NCBI GenBank assembly: GCA_910576385.1
Contig: CAJTIR010000003.1
Span: 124,001 to 188,000, forward strand
Origin: Lachnospiraceae bacterium
GTDB taxonomy: Bacteria > Bacillota > Clostridia > Lachnospirales > Lachnospiraceae
DNA length: 64,000 nt
Reading direction: 5' to 3'
Shown here: piece after piece, positions 42,045 through 54,000 of the stretch
Layout: each line of letters opens with the position of its first letter
Numbering within the stretch: the first letter of the stretch is position 1
The notes under the pieces: generated by a model
What the model was told of the DNA's origin: nothing
Seen by the model: the letters and a program-made list of their open reading frames with translations, nothing else
Databases searched by the model: none
Translations under genes and position numbers: made by a program

Positions 42045-44630
42045 ATGCGGGAACAAGAGTTTAAAGCAAGAGATAAGACAGTCAATAAAATGAGCCGTGA
42101 CGGTTTGGTTGAGGAAAATCTGCAGAAGAAAGATTCTGTCCGGATAAGCCAGAGGGAATTGGATAATCTGACACTGCCGGGGCAGGCGGCAGATTCTGTC
42201 AATTTCCAAAGGGAAAAAGCGTATTCTATTGGACGGGGGCAGAAGGACAGCATTTCTTCCAGTGCGGAAAATCCCTCAAAGGCAAGCAGGCAGCAAAGGC
42301 AGTCCGCAAAAAAGCGGCGGCTGTATGAAGCACATACAAAAAATCCTTTGTCTGAGCAGGCAGGCGATCCGTTATCCGGATTGCCCGTGCAGCCGGAAAA
42401 CCATACATATTTCGCACAGGAGCCGGACGGCAACGGAGATACAGAACCGGAAATCCCGGAGACAGAATCAGCCAGGGGATTATCGGGACATTCCTCACGC
42501 ATGGAGAGTATCCGGGGGCATCCGTCCAGCGGAAGGAACTATGTGGAAGCTGTGGCAGAAACAAGCCACAGCCGGAAGAAAAAGCAGGTGCAGGCGCAGT
42601 TCCGTAAAGGGGATGGACAGCAGGCAGGCGGCGAAGCAGGCAGTAAGGATTCTCGGAAAAATGATGCCCATTACAGGGAGACGCCGGAAGATGCAGGGAA
42701 AACCTTAGAGTCTGTCCGTGAAAATATTAAGAAAAAGCAGAAGCGGGAGCGGCTGCATAATGAGCAGAAAAAGCAGGAATCCAGGATTTCCTTCGGTGAC
42801 GATGAAAGCGTTATGGTGCATGGTGCAGGTATGGGGATCGGTAGAAAAGCTGCGTCTGCGGCATCACATTCCATGTCAGCCTATGCACACGGGAAGGTGC
42901 ATGAAGCGGAGCAGGATAATTCTGCGGCAGAGGGGGCACACCGGGCAGAGGTCATGGCGGAACATTCTTTGCGGAATGCCATGCGTACCTCCCGCCGGAT
43001 GGTGCAGCGGAAGCTCTCCCGTTGGAGGGAATCCCTGGAAGGGGAAGGGGTGAAAATCCGCCTGCAGTTTGAAGCTTCACAGGAAACGGCAGAATCGGCG
43101 GGGAAGCAGTTGGCAGAAACGGGGCAGGCAGAGAAAACAATCCGAAAAAAATTCTGGCAGAAACAGCGGATTAAAAAATCCTACCAGGCGGCAAAGAGGG
43201 GTGAGAAAACAACAGCGGAGGCGGCAAAAGCCACACAATCCGTATTTGACAAAATAAAAAGTAAGGCGACGTCCGTCTTAAAAAATAATAAAGGGATATT
43301 TGGGGCAGCGGCAGTCTTAGGGCTGCTTTTTTTGATGCTTTCTGCAGGCTTGTCAAGCTGCAGCGCTATGATTGAGGGAACATCTTCCAGTATTATTGGC
43401 TCTACCTATCCAAGCACGGATGAAGATATTTATGAGACGGAAAATGCGTATGCGGCATTGGAAGCTGGCTTAAACAGACAGATTAACAACATGGAATCCA
43501 CACATCCGGGATATGACGAATACTGGTACCAGGTAGACGAGCTTTCCCACAATCCCTACCATCTGATTTCCTATTTCACTGCGAAATACGGGGAGTTTAC
43601 TTATGAACAGGTAAAAGACGAGGTGGAAGAGATTTTCCGGGAACAGTACAGCCTGTATGTGGACGAAGTCAACGATACGGTGACGGAGACAAAAACCGTG
43701 CGTGTCGGGGAATCCCTGGGACAGGTGGTGACGAGTGGGTATTGTAACTGTTCCATCTGTTGCGGTGTATGGTCAGGAGGGCCGACGGCCAGCGGCGTAT
43801 ATCCAACGGCAAACCATACGATAGCGGTGGATGCCGCCAATCCCTTTGTGCCGATGGGTACGAAGGTCGTGATGAACGGCGTGGAGTATGTGGTGGAGGA
43901 CACAGGAGCGTTTGCCCGGTATGGGGTGCAGTTTGATGTTTATTATGACAGCCATTCCGCTGCGTCCGCACATGGGCATCAGACCTGGGAAGCGTTTATT
44001 GCGGACGATAACGGCAATCAGGAAGTGGAAGTGACCACGACGGAAGTAATCAACCGCCTGGAAGTGACGCTTACGAACCACAATCTGGATGCCGTCCTGC
44101 GGAGCCGTATGGATGAAAATGAGGAAAAGCGGTATAACCTTTACAACGGGACTTACGGCAACCGGAATTACTTATTTGACGTGGGGAGCCTGCCCGGTGG
44201 CGGCGGTGCGGATGGATATGGGTATGAAATCCCGTCCGAGGCATTGTCGGATGAAAAGTTTGCAAGGATGATCCATGAGGCGGAAAAATATTTAGGCCGT
44301 CCTTATGTTTGGGGCGGAGCTTCGCCAAGTACCGGGTTTGACTGTTCCGGGTTTGTCAGTTGGGTCATCAATAACTGCGGGAATGGATGGAACGTAGGGA
44401 GGCAGACGGCAGAAGGATTGCGAGGGTGCTGTGCCCATGTACCATCTTCACAGGCAAAGCCGGGTGATCTGATATTTTTCCAGAACACCTACCCGACATC
44501 TGGAGCAAGCCATGTGGGGATTTATGTTGGCAACAACATGATGATCCACTGCGGCGACCCAATCCAATATACAAACATAAGTTCTGCATACTGGCAGCAA
44601 CATCTACTCGGATTTGGAAGGCTGCCTTAA
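42045..44630 (+). CDS. Conjugation cell-wall hydrolase: 3D domain plus NlpC/P60
   Basis: An 861-residue membrane-anchored protein. The N-terminal 400 residues are hydrophilic, charged and low in complexity (probably cytoplasmic). A membrane helix lies near 415-440 (AAAVLGLLFLMLSAGLSSC). The outside part has a 3D-type domain at about 563-650 (VTSGYCNCSICCGVWSGGPT, YVVEDTGAF, FDVYY) and a C-terminal NlpC/P60 peptidase at about 738-861, with catalytic Cys in TGFDCSGFVSW and His in SHVGIYVG. It opens peptidoglycan locally for the mating channel (VirB1-like role). The start at 42045 uses AAAGGA 7 bases away; the in-frame TTG 41982 runs through palindrome 8. Confidence 0.92.
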   Translation: MREQEFKARDKTVNKMSRDGLVEENLQKKDSVRISQRELDNLTLPGQAADSVNFQREKAYSIGRGQKDSISSSAENPSKASRQQRQSAKKRRLYEAHTKNPLSEQAGDPLSGLPVQPENHTYFAQEPDGNGDTEPEIPETESARGLSGHSSRMESIRGHPSSGRNYVEAVAETSHSRKKKQVQAQFRKGDGQQAGGEAGSKDSRKNDAHYRETPEDAGKTLESVRENIKKKQKRERLHNEQKKQESRISFGDDESVMVHGAGMGIGRKAASAASHSMSAYAHGKVHEAEQDNSAAEGAHRAEVMAEHSLRNAMRTSRRMVQRKLSRWRESLEGEGVKIRLQFEASQETAESAGKQLAETGQAEKTIRKKFWQKQRIKKSYQAAKRGEKTTAEAAKATQSVFDKIKSKATSVLKNNKGIFGAAAVLGLLFLMLSAGLSSCSAMIEGTSSSIIGSTYPSTDEDIYETENAYAALEAGLNRQINNMESTHPGYDEYWYQVDELSHNPYHLISYFTAKYGEFTYEQVKDEVEEIFREQYSLYVDEVNDTVTETKTVRVGESLGQVVTSGYCNCSICCGVWSGGPTASGVYPTANHTIAVDAANPFVPMGTKVVMNGVEYVVEDTGAFARYGVQFDVYYDSHSAASAHGHQTWEAFIADDNGNQEVEVTTTEVINRLEVTLTNHNLDAVLRSRMDENEEKRYNLYNGTYGNRNYLFDVGSLPGGGGADGYGYEIPSEALSDEKFARMIHEAEKYLGRPYVWGGASPSTGFDCSGFVSWVINNCGNGWNVGRQTAEGLRGCCAHVPSSQAKPGDLIFFQNTYPTSGASHVGIYVGNNMMIHCGDPIQYTNISSAYWQQHLLGFGRLP

Positions 44631-44716
44631 AAATACAGTTTTGGAGAGACAATAAAGTTTGATAAAAACGCATGAACAATGACAATTATATTTGATAAAG
44701 AAAATGGGGTGGCGAT

Positions 44717-45115
44717 ATGAACAAAAAGCTGCGGCGTGTCCTGGACGAAATCCAGAAAACGGAAAAGAAGATTGCCGCATGGCAGGAGCATTTGGGAGAG
44801 CTGAACGTCCAGAGGGAAATGCTGGAGGATGCGGAGATATTAAAGAGCGTCCATTCCATGCGGCTTGGAAGCTGGGAACTGCTGTCTGTCCTGGAGGGCA
44901 TACAGCAGGGGACGGTGGTATTTTCCGAGAAGCCGGGAACAGATATGGATTCTGGCAGCGAAGAAAGCATGGAATCGGAGAAACTGGCCGGATCAGCAGA
45001 AAGCATGACGGAAACAACGGAGAATGCGGCAGAAACAACAGAAAACATAGCAGGGGAGTTATCTGCAGGACAGGGACTGCCGGAGGATGCGGCAACGGAG
45101 GGAGGATTTATATAA
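44717..45115 (+). CDS. Transfer-associated protein, DUF4315-like
   Basis: A 132-residue protein. The first 65 residues are a coiled coil (KLRRVLDEIQKTEKKIAAWQ, LGELNVQREMLEDAEILKSV) with the RLGSWELLSVLEGIQ motif of DUF4315, a small family found between the NlpC/P60 and topoisomerase genes of these ICEs. The rest is an acidic, Glu/Thr-rich tail. GGGGTGGCG-type weak spacing precedes the ATG. Its stop overlaps the next start (TAATG). Role in transfer unknown. Confidence 0.82.
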   Translation: MNKKLRRVLDEIQKTEKKIAAWQEHLGELNVQREMLEDAEILKSVHSMRLGSWELLSVLEGIQQGTVVFSEKPGTDMDSGSEESMESEKLAGSAESMTETTENAAETTENIAGELSAGQGLPEDAATEGGFI

Positions 45116-45861
45116 TGAAAGATAAGATTAAAAAATATCTGATGGTAATTACGATGGTCGTGGGGATGATGTTCTCTGCGGCCATGCCTGCATTTGCCTA
45201 TACGGGCAGTGCAGGGCAGACGGAAGCCGACACCACAAATGTTGGGACAGCGACAGGAAATAGCAGCGTGGAAAACGGAGATCCGGAGGATGCGCCGATT
45301 GCAGAGGAACCGTCAGACACAGAAGAACCAGAAGAGGGAGAATCACAGGGCAGGGTGCAGGGGACGCCGTTTTCTGTGCCTGGGAACGGGCAGTTGGTGG
45401 ACGATATGGCAGACGATGAAAGCAAGCAGTTTTTAACTGTGCAGACTAAGAACGGCAATACCTTTTTCATGGTGTTAGACCGCTCCAACAATACGGAGAA
45501 TGTCTATATGCTGTCCATGATTGATGAAAATGACCTGGCAGAATTTATTGGGGACACAAAGGAAGATCCAAAGCAGGAGCAGCCTTCCGTAATCATTCCG
45601 GAAACAGAAAAGCCGTCTGTACCGGAAGAACCAGAAACGGAGACAGAGCCGGAAGAAAAGGAAGGCGGCACGAATACGGGCGCCCTGCTTGCGGTGATTG
45701 TGCTTCTGGCTGGCGGCATCGGCGGATATTATTATTTTAAAGTGGTGAAACCAAGGCAGGAAGAGGATGGGGAAGACAATGAGGATTTGGAATTTTACGG
45801 CGGTGCATATGTCAATGAGGAGCAGGACGATTCTGAGGAAGAAGAGGAGGAGGATGAATAA
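45115..45861 (+). CDS. Exported membrane-anchored transfer protein, DUF4366-like
   Basis: A 248-residue protein with an N-terminal signal (KYLMVITMVVGMMFSAAMPA, cleavage near AFA-Y at about residue 27). An acidic Gly/Thr/Glu linker follows, then a small conserved domain at about 80-150 (GTPFSVPGNGQLVDDMADDE, FLTVQTKNGNTFFMVLDRSN, NVYMLSMIDENDLAEFI). A Pro/Glu stalk leads to a C-terminal membrane helix (GALLAVIVLLAGGIGGYYYF) and an acidic tail. This is the DUF4366 architecture of ICE transfer regions, with the domain outside. The start shares one base with the preceding stop. Confidence 0.85.
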   Translation: MKDKIKKYLMVITMVVGMMFSAAMPAFAYTGSAGQTEADTTNVGTATGNSSVENGDPEDAPIAEEPSDTEEPEEGESQGRVQGTPFSVPGNGQLVDDMADDESKQFLTVQTKNGNTFFMVLDRSNNTENVYMLSMIDENDLAEFIGDTKEDPKQEQPSVIIPETEKPSVPEEPETETEPEEKEGGTNTGALLAVIVLLAGGIGGYYYFKVVKPRQEEDGEDNEDLEFYGGAYVNEEQDDSEEEEEEDE

Positions 45862-47987
45862 TGTTTTTGGTCATTGCCGAAAAACCGAGCGTATCACAGA
45901 GCCTGGCCAGGATTCTTTCCGTTACGGAACGGGAGGACGGCTATCTGTCAGGGGAAGACTGTATTGTAAGCTGGTGCCTGGGGCATCTGGCCGAGTATGC
46001 TTCCCCTGATTATTATGATTCCAGATATGGGAAATGGGAGTTTGCAGACCTGCCCATTGTGCCAGGGCAGTGGGAGTTGGCCGTTGCAAAAGATAAGAAA
46101 AAGCAGTTTGCAGTCTTAAAAAAGCTGCTGAACCGGAGTGATCTGGATTATGTGGTGAATGCCTGTGACGCAGGCCGGGAAGGGGAACTGATTTTCAAGC
46201 GTGTCTATGACCTGTCGGGAAGTAAAATCCCGGTCAGGCGGCTGTGGATCAGCTCTATGGAGGACAGCGCAATTCAGGAAGGGTTTGCCAATCTGAAAGA
46301 TGGGGAGGAATACAAGAACCTTTGCGAAGCCTCCATATGCAGGGCAAAAGCGGACTGGCTGATCGGAATGAACGCAACCAGGGCATTTACCACAAAATAT
46401 TATAAGCGATTGACGGTGGGGCGTGTCCAGACACCCACGCTGGCAATGCTGGTGGAGCGGCAGGATGCCATTGACGGGTTTGTGAAGGAAGCCTATTACA
46501 AGGTGGCGGTTGAGGGGGATGGGATTCGTGTCATATCAGAATCTATTAAGGATGAAGCGGAAAGCATTGCCCTGGCTGAAAAATGCAATCGGAAATCCGC
46601 AGTTATCCGCAAAGTGGAGAAAATCCAGAAGAAGAACCAGCCGCCGAAACTCTATGACCTTACCACGCTGCAGAGGGAGGCAAACCGTTTCTTTGGATAT
46701 ACGGCGCAGGAAACATTAAGGGAGCTGCAGGAACTGTATGAAGCAAAGTTAGTCACCTATCCCCGGACGGACAGCCAGTACATTACAGCAGATATGGAGC
46801 AGACAGCTTTAGAATTGTTAGAGCTGTTACCTGAGTTACTGCCTTTCTTACAGGGAGAATCTATCGGGGAGAATATAGGGCGCATTATCAATAATGACAA
46901 AGTTTCCGACCACCATGCACTGTTACCGACAAAAGAGGCGCTGGGGCAGGATTTTGAAGAATTATCAGAACGGCAGCGGAATATCTTCCGTCTGATCGGG
47001 CAGCGTCTGGCACAGGCAGTATCCGAAGAATGCATTTATGAGGAAACAACAGTCACAGCATTGTGTGAGGGGCATGAGTTCTCCGCAAAAGGGAAGGCAA
47101 CAGTCCAGCCTGGGTTTAAAGGCATTGAAGAAGCCTTCCGTAATGCTGTGCAAAAAGGAAAGCCAGCGGATAAAGGCAAAACAGATGACACATTCTCTAT
47201 TCCGGGAGGATTGCGGGAAGGGATGGAGATTGCAGAAGTCCGTGCAGAGAAGAGCAGGCATTTCACATCAGCTCCGAAGCCGTACAGCGAGGACACACTG
47301 CTTTTAGCGATGGAACGGGCCGGGAATCAGGATTTTGATGAAGATACAGAGAAAAAGGGACTTGGCACGCCTGCAACCAGGGCATCCATTCTGGAAAAGC
47401 TGGTTTCCTCCGGCTATGCAAAGCGGAACGGGAAGCAGATCCTCCCGACTGCAGACGGGAAGGAACTGATTGCGGTGCTGCCGGATTATCTAAAATCTGC
47501 ATCTATGACTGCGGAATGGGAAAATAAACTGCTCCTGATGGAGAAAGGGCAGATGGACAGCCGGGAGTTTTTGCGGGAGATTACAGATTTGATTGATACG
47601 ATGATTGCAGGCTGCAGCGCCATTTCCGGGGAAGAACAGGGCCGTTTCCATCAGAGGGAAAGTGTTGGAATCTGTCCGGTATGCGGGAATCCTGTGTATG
47701 AGGGAAAGAAGAACTTTTACTGCAGTAACCGGCAATGTGCTTTCTCCTTGTGGAAGGAGAACCGCTATCTATCCGGTATGAAAAAACTGGTGGATAAGAA
47801 GATGGCGGCAGAGCTGCTGGAGAAGGGGCGTACCCATGTGAAGGATCTCTATTCACAGAAAACAGGGAGAACCTTTGCGGCAGACCTGTTGATGACGGCA
47901 GAGGATGGACGTGCGAATTTCAGCCTGGAATTTCCGAAGAAAAAGGGAAGCGGGAAATCCGGCAAAGGCAGTGGAAAACAGAAATAA
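45861..47987 (+). CDS. topB: DNA topoisomerase III (TopB-like)
   Basis: A 708-residue type IA topoisomerase. The TOPRIM domain starts with FLVIAEKPSVSQSLARIL and holds NACDAGREGELIFKRVYDL near 95. MNATRAFTTKYYKRLTVGRV and QTPTLAMLVERQ follow. The active-site Tyr is in KLVTYPRTDSQYITADM near 297, and SDHHALLPT confirms the family. A C-terminal zinc ribbon CPVCGNPVYEGKKNFYCSNR is near 605. Such enzymes are standard in Tn1549/CTn elements and relax or decatenate the transferred strand. TAATG overlap with the preceding gene. Length is normal. Confidence 0.95.
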   Translation: MFLVIAEKPSVSQSLARILSVTEREDGYLSGEDCIVSWCLGHLAEYASPDYYDSRYGKWEFADLPIVPGQWELAVAKDKKKQFAVLKKLLNRSDLDYVVNACDAGREGELIFKRVYDLSGSKIPVRRLWISSMEDSAIQEGFANLKDGEEYKNLCEASICRAKADWLIGMNATRAFTTKYYKRLTVGRVQTPTLAMLVERQDAIDGFVKEAYYKVAVEGDGIRVISESIKDEAESIALAEKCNRKSAVIRKVEKIQKKNQPPKLYDLTTLQREANRFFGYTAQETLRELQELYEAKLVTYPRTDSQYITADMEQTALELLELLPELLPFLQGESIGENIGRIINNDKVSDHHALLPTKEALGQDFEELSERQRNIFRLIGQRLAQAVSEECIYEETTVTALCEGHEFSAKGKATVQPGFKGIEEAFRNAVQKGKPADKGKTDDTFSIPGGLREGMEIAEVRAEKSRHFTSAPKPYSEDTLLLAMERAGNQDFDEDTEKKGLGTPATRASILEKLVSSGYAKRNGKQILPTADGKELIAVLPDYLKSASMTAEWENKLLLMEKGQMDSREFLREITDLIDTMIAGCSAISGEEQGRFHQRESVGICPVCGNPVYEGKKNFYCSNRQCAFSLWKENRYLSGMKKLVDKKMAAELLEKGRTHVKDLYSQKTGRTFAADLLMTAEDGRANFSLEFPKKKGSGKSGKGSGKQK

Positions 47988-48086
47988 AAAGCAGAATAAG
48001 GGTACATGCCGCTTTTGTGTCTGGAAAAGTATTGTTGGATAAAAAACTTTCAGGCACAGGGGCGGTATTTTATATGGAGGTTTTAT

Positions 48087-51000
48087 ATGGCAATGTTAAA
48101 TGAAATCCGTGGGCTTGCGGAGTATGAGGCAAAGGCTGTCACCAGTTCCCCACGGGACTGGATGGGATATCTGGACACGGCGGCGAAGCTGTACCGTTAT
48201 TCCTTCCCAGATACGCTTTTGATCCATGCACAGCGCCCGGATGCGACTGCCTGTGCGTCGCTGGAGCTGTGGAATGGGAAGATGAACCGGTGGGTGAACC
48301 GTGGGGCAAAGGGGATTGCACTGATTGACGATACCGGGCCGACACGGAGGCTGCGGTATGTATTCGATATTTCCGACACGCATATGGTGCGTGGCGGCAG
48401 GACGCCAAACCTGTGGAAGATTGAGGATGCACAGAAAAAGGATATCCTTGACCATCTGGCGGACGCTTACGGACTGTCAGAGACAGACAGCGCAGACCTG
48501 CCGTCTGCCTTATCCGAAATTTCCCGGCAGTTGACGGAAGAAAACTTAGAGGAAGTGATGGACGGCCTTCTGTATGAAACAGAGGGGACATTTTTAGAGG
48601 GGCTGGACGAGGACACGATCCGTGTGGAGTTCCGGCGGCTTTTGATGAACAGCGCTTTTTATACGCTGGCTGTCCGCTGCGGCCTTGACCCGATGGAGTA
48701 TCTGGAGGAAGAAGATTTTTCGGCAATCACCGATTACAATGCGCTGCCTGTGCTTACCTTCCTGGGAAATGCCACAAGCCAGCTTGTGGAGCCTGTCCTT
48801 GTGGACATTGGACGGACAGTGCGTAAGATTCTCATAGAAGAATCCCAGAAAACGGTTGCAAAAGAGAATGGAATCGGCTATAATGAATTTAACGCTTTAA
48901 AGCGTGAAAGCAAAAACAAAGAAGGAGGAAATGAGCATGGAACTGACTTACCACCGCAAAGGGGATTACCTGTTCCCGAACCTGACCATAGAGAAACCAG
49001 AGGCGGCAATCGGGAAGTACGGGATGCTGCGCCGGACATACCTGAAAGAGAACCGGAAGGGATGGTATCAGAGCATGATGCTGTCGGGGAAACTGGACAG
49101 GCACTTGATGGAGATCGAGCAGGCAGCGACGGAGAGGATGGAAGTCCTGATGAAAGGGCTGCTTCTGAAATACCCGGCCCCGGACAAGGAGAAAGACCAG
49201 ATGGCGTGGGCGGCGCACATGAATGGACTGACGGCAATGGCGGAAGAGAGCATCTTGAAGGAATTGGTATACAGCTAAATGAGGAATCAACAGAACAGGA
49301 TTTGAGTGAAGCAGAGGAGAAAGAAGCCTCTGCTTTATCTTTGCCCGATTTTCCGACTGTGGAACAGCAGAAGAGGGAGATTGAGGGACGGATGCAGGCG
49401 CTCTATGCCGGGGAGGTTGCAATTTCTCCAGAGGTGATAGATGAAGTCCTGCGCAACGGCGGCAACCGGAATGGGAGCCAGCTCCGGATCATCTATAATT
49501 TTATGATAGACCAGATGCCGGAGGAATATACGGAATTTGTCCGGAGGGAATATGGCAAAGGCGGCATCGGGCTTATCATAGACGGCAAGGAATATTCTGT
49601 CTGGTATGACGAGCTGGGGATGCAGATTGCCGTAGGACATACGGTGACAGACCGGATTCTGGATAAGGTATTTTTATCCTGGGAAGATGTGTGCGGACGT
49701 ATCCACCAGCTTTTAAAACAGGGGGAGTATGCGCCGCAGGTGGTATTGGATGCCGCAAGGGATAACGCTTTGAAGGAACACGCCAACGCACTTGCCTATA
49801 TGTATCAGGATATGGCAGAGGGCGTTGCGGAGCTTGTATTTGAAGATGTGGAGGTATTCTATGGCGGATTCCCTGATAAAGTGGAACGGCTGTCAGAGCT
49901 GATCGCACAGCCGGAATATCTCTCTGACCTGATAGAACGCCTGGAAGGCCTTGCAGAGGCGTATGAAGAAAATCATGGGATTATGCGATTCCAATTATAT
50001 AATCCTACACGGATTCTTGCACAGTTCCAGAAGTTTGCAAAGGAGGCTGTACCTTACCAGGCAAGAGAAGGGTTTGCATGGGAAGAACACCCGGTTTTCA
50101 TCACAGAGGATGAGATTGACGCTTTTCTGCAGGGAGGGGGCGCATATTCGGACGGGCGGCTTTCCACTTACGCATTTTTTATACAGGATAAGACTGATAA
50201 GGAAAAAACGGATTTTATTAAGGAAAGCTATGGGATAGGCGGACGGAGCCATGCGCTGTCCGGCGCTGACAATTCCCATGCAGATTACAGCGGGAAGGGG
50301 TTGAAGCTGGCGAGAGGCTCTTATAGTGAGCCGGATGTGGAAATCTTATTGAGATGGCCGAAAGTGGCAAAACGGGTAGTGGCTTTGATTGAAAACGGCA
50401 ATTACCTGAAACCGTCCGATTATTCCCGTATGCCTGTTTATGAACGGGAAAGGATGGCGGGGCGTGTTGTCAATTTCTATCACCATCTTCCAGACCATAT
50501 GATACGTCCCTGGGCGGGAAATCCGGATATGTTTACCCACCGGGACGATGTGGTGAGTCTTCTGAACAATCCAGAAGGGCAGGAAGGCTTATTGCGGCAT
50601 ATGGATGAAGCAATAGCGGAATTGCCATTAGATTTTGAAGATTATGAGAAAAAGGTACAAATCCTTACTGATCTTCACGGATATGTGGAAGGGACATATA
50701 CGATTTTCCCGGAAAGGAAAAGAGAAGAAGTACAGATTGAAAATGGAGGACAGTTATCCCTCTTTGATTTCATGGCCCCAGAAAAGACGCCAGGAAAGCA
50801 GGAAGAAACAAAAGAACCGCAAAAAAACGAAGAATCAGAAATTAAAAGTGCGGGACCGATAGAAGATAGCAGCGGCTCCGGCGAAACCGGGAAGTACACT
50901 TACGCAGTAGGGAACTTTATATATCTGGATACGGATAAGTTACACCGTATTACAGAAATTAAGAATCAGCACATATCGGTAAAGGATATGGAACATCCAG

Positions 51001-54000
51001 ACCATCAAGAAAGTATAATCTTTCTTGATTCGTATGATGGGAGATTAGATGTCTGCCCGGAACTGAACCGGCATCTGCTGATTGGCGGAAATGCATTAGG
51101 GAGGGACAGCCGGGCTATTTACAAAGAATGTCTGTATACTGCCCTTGCCGCCATTAAAAGCAGCGCAGCCTATGATGTCATCCGTTCCAGGGACGTAGAT
51201 GAAGATATGGCGTATGATATTGTCCAGGAAGAATTGGACAATTTAATGGTGCGCAACAGGGAAAACGCCCCCGTTATGGCAGAAGCCTATGGGAACTGGG
51301 ATAACTTCCGGGACTGGATGGCGGAAGATATTTTCCAGAGGACGTACCAGGATTACCTTGTGGACAGCCGGGACGCCATTGCCTTGCATGAAAATGACCC
51401 GGATGCGCCGGAGTGGGCAAAAGGCATGGCGGTGGATGCAGAGTTACAGGAGATTGCGGCATTTCCAGAAGGAGCAAAGGAAAATATGCGGGAAGCGGAA
51501 ACGGCGGCAGAAGCAGAAACCGCAGATTCCGCAAAATCCGCAGAACCGGATCTTATGCAAAGAGAACCCGGCATATTTGAGTATGGGGGATTCCATTTTG
51601 AAGCTGTTGGGAAACTGCAGGAAAACTTCAACGCACAGGACATTATCCTGAATACCAGATCGCATAACGAACTTGGCATATCTGATTATGAAGATGGGCA
51701 GCATCCGTATTCGCACAGCAGCTTTTATGAAGCAAGCACAGACAAAACCGCAGATGTTTTCCGGTGCGTGGAAACGGGGAAGAACTATCTCCCAGGGGAG
51801 CATGAGCTGTTTGAGTATGTGGGGGAATTTATCCCTTTTATACAGCAGGAGACGCAGGAAGAAGAAGCGGAGCTGCCTCAGACGGGCGCAGCGGCTCCTA
51901 ATCTGGAAGAATTGCAGGAGGAACCGGACACTGAGGAATACGGTCTGATTGAAAACAGGCTGTTCCTTGCAATGGAGGAAGCAGACGTATATCTGGATGA
52001 TTTTTCACCGGAGCAGGTGGATGTTATCTATGAAGCTGCTGAAAAAGGTTTGAACCTTGTGCCTATGCTGAACCCGGAGTTCCCTCCGGAGCAGATGCAG
52101 CTGATTGCTGACGTGATGGAGCGGATGGCAGCCAATGAACAGGCTGCATTTGGGAATGAGATCAATCCATTGACAAGCCACGTGATGAATCCGGAGGAAA
52201 TCAACCATATCCGCAAAGACCGCAGGCTCCCCTTAGAGCCTGTTGCCGCAGATGGGATAGAGGGAGCCGGAGGGATTGGAAACGGCAGTACCCGGCAGGC
52301 TTCCGGGCAGTCCAGAAGGGATAACGGGACAGGAGAACCGTCACCGGGGCTGGAACGCCGGGAGAAGATAAATTTTCATATCACCGACGATGACCTGGGC
52401 GCAGGAGGCCCAAAGCAGAAGTTCCGTGCCAACATGGACGCAATCCTCATCCTGAAAGCATTGGAGTATGAAAACCGCCTTGCCACGCCGGAGGAACAGG
52501 AAACCTTATCACATTTCGTCGGATGGGGCGGCATCCCGGCGGCGTTTGACGATAAGAATGAAGCGTGGGCGGCAGAATATGCGGAACTGAAAGCGGCGCT
52601 GACGCCGGAGGAATACCGGGAGGCAAGGGCATCTACCTTAAATGCGTTCTATACTTCCCCTACGGTAATTAAAGCGATGTATGAAGCCCTGGGAAACATG
52701 GGGTTACAGCGGGGGAATGTGCTGGAGCCGTCCTGCGGAATCGGAAATTTTATGGGATTAGTGCCGGAGCCTATGGACGGGCTGAATATGTACGGCGTGG
52801 AGCTTGACAGCATTTCCGGGAAGATAGCGAAACAGCTTTACCAGAAAAATAATATCTCCGTGCAGGGGTTTGAAACCGCTGCATACCCGGACAGCTTCTT
52901 TGACTGCGTAATCGGCAATGTGCCGTTCGGCGCTTATAAGGTGGCAGACCGCAGGTATGACCGCCATAACTTTATGATACATGATTATTTCATCGCAAAA
53001 TCCTTAGACCTGGTGCGTCCAGGCGGTGTGGTGGCGGTGGTGACGTCAAGCGGCACGATGGATAAGCAAAGCGCATCCGTGCGCCAGTACATCGCCAACC
53101 GTGCAGACCTGATTGGGGCGATCCGTCTCCCCAATAATGCGTTCCAAAGAAATGCCGGGACGGGCGTTGTTGCGGATATTCTGTTTTTTCAGAAGCGTGA
53201 CCGGGCGTCTTTGGAGCAGCCGGATTGGGTGGAACTTGGCACAACTCCAGAAGGCCATACGGTCAATTCCTATTTTGCAAACCACCCTGAGATGGTGCTT
53301 GGGGAGTTTACCACGGAAAGTACACAGTATGGCAAGCAGGAAACCACGGTGAAGCCGATAGAGGGAGCAGTCCTTTCGGAGCAGCTGAAAGAAGCGGTGA
53401 AGCACATCCAGGGGACGATTACGGAAATGGAGCTGGAAGATTCAGAACTAGAGGAAACGGCATCATCCATCCCGGCAGACCCTTCCATCAAGAATTTCAG
53501 TTTTGCAAATGTGGATGGGAAAGTGTATTACCGGGAAAATTCCGTTATGAATTTGATGGAGCTTCCCGCTTTAACAACAGAGCGTGTGCTGGGGATGATT
53601 GAACTGCGGAATTTGACGCAGACACTTCTGCAGTGCCAGATGGAGGACGGCAGCGATGCGGAAGTTGCCGTGCTGCAGAAGGAATTGAACACGCAGTATG
53701 ACCGTTTTACCGCACAGTATGGACTGATCAGCAGCAATGCCAACCGGAGGGCATTTTCCCAGGACAGCAGCTATTGCCTGTTATCGTCGTTGGAATTGGT
53801 GGACGAGGAAGGGAAGCTGAAACGGAAGGCGGATATTTTTACGAAACGTACCATCCGAAAGGCTGTGCCGGTGACAAGCGTGGATACCGCCAGTGAAGCC
53901 CTGGCCGTTTCCATCGGGGAGCGGGCAAAGGTGGACGTGCCGTTTATGGCAGAGTTATCCGGCAGGGCAGAATCCGAAGTTACGGAGGAACTGGCGGGGG

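Noticed and set aside
42229-42708. 159-codon frame on the plus strand overlapping the NlpC/P60 gene
   Set aside because: It is a frame shadow of the charged N-terminal region, with no ribosome site or family pattern, unlike the nested TnpV-like gene.
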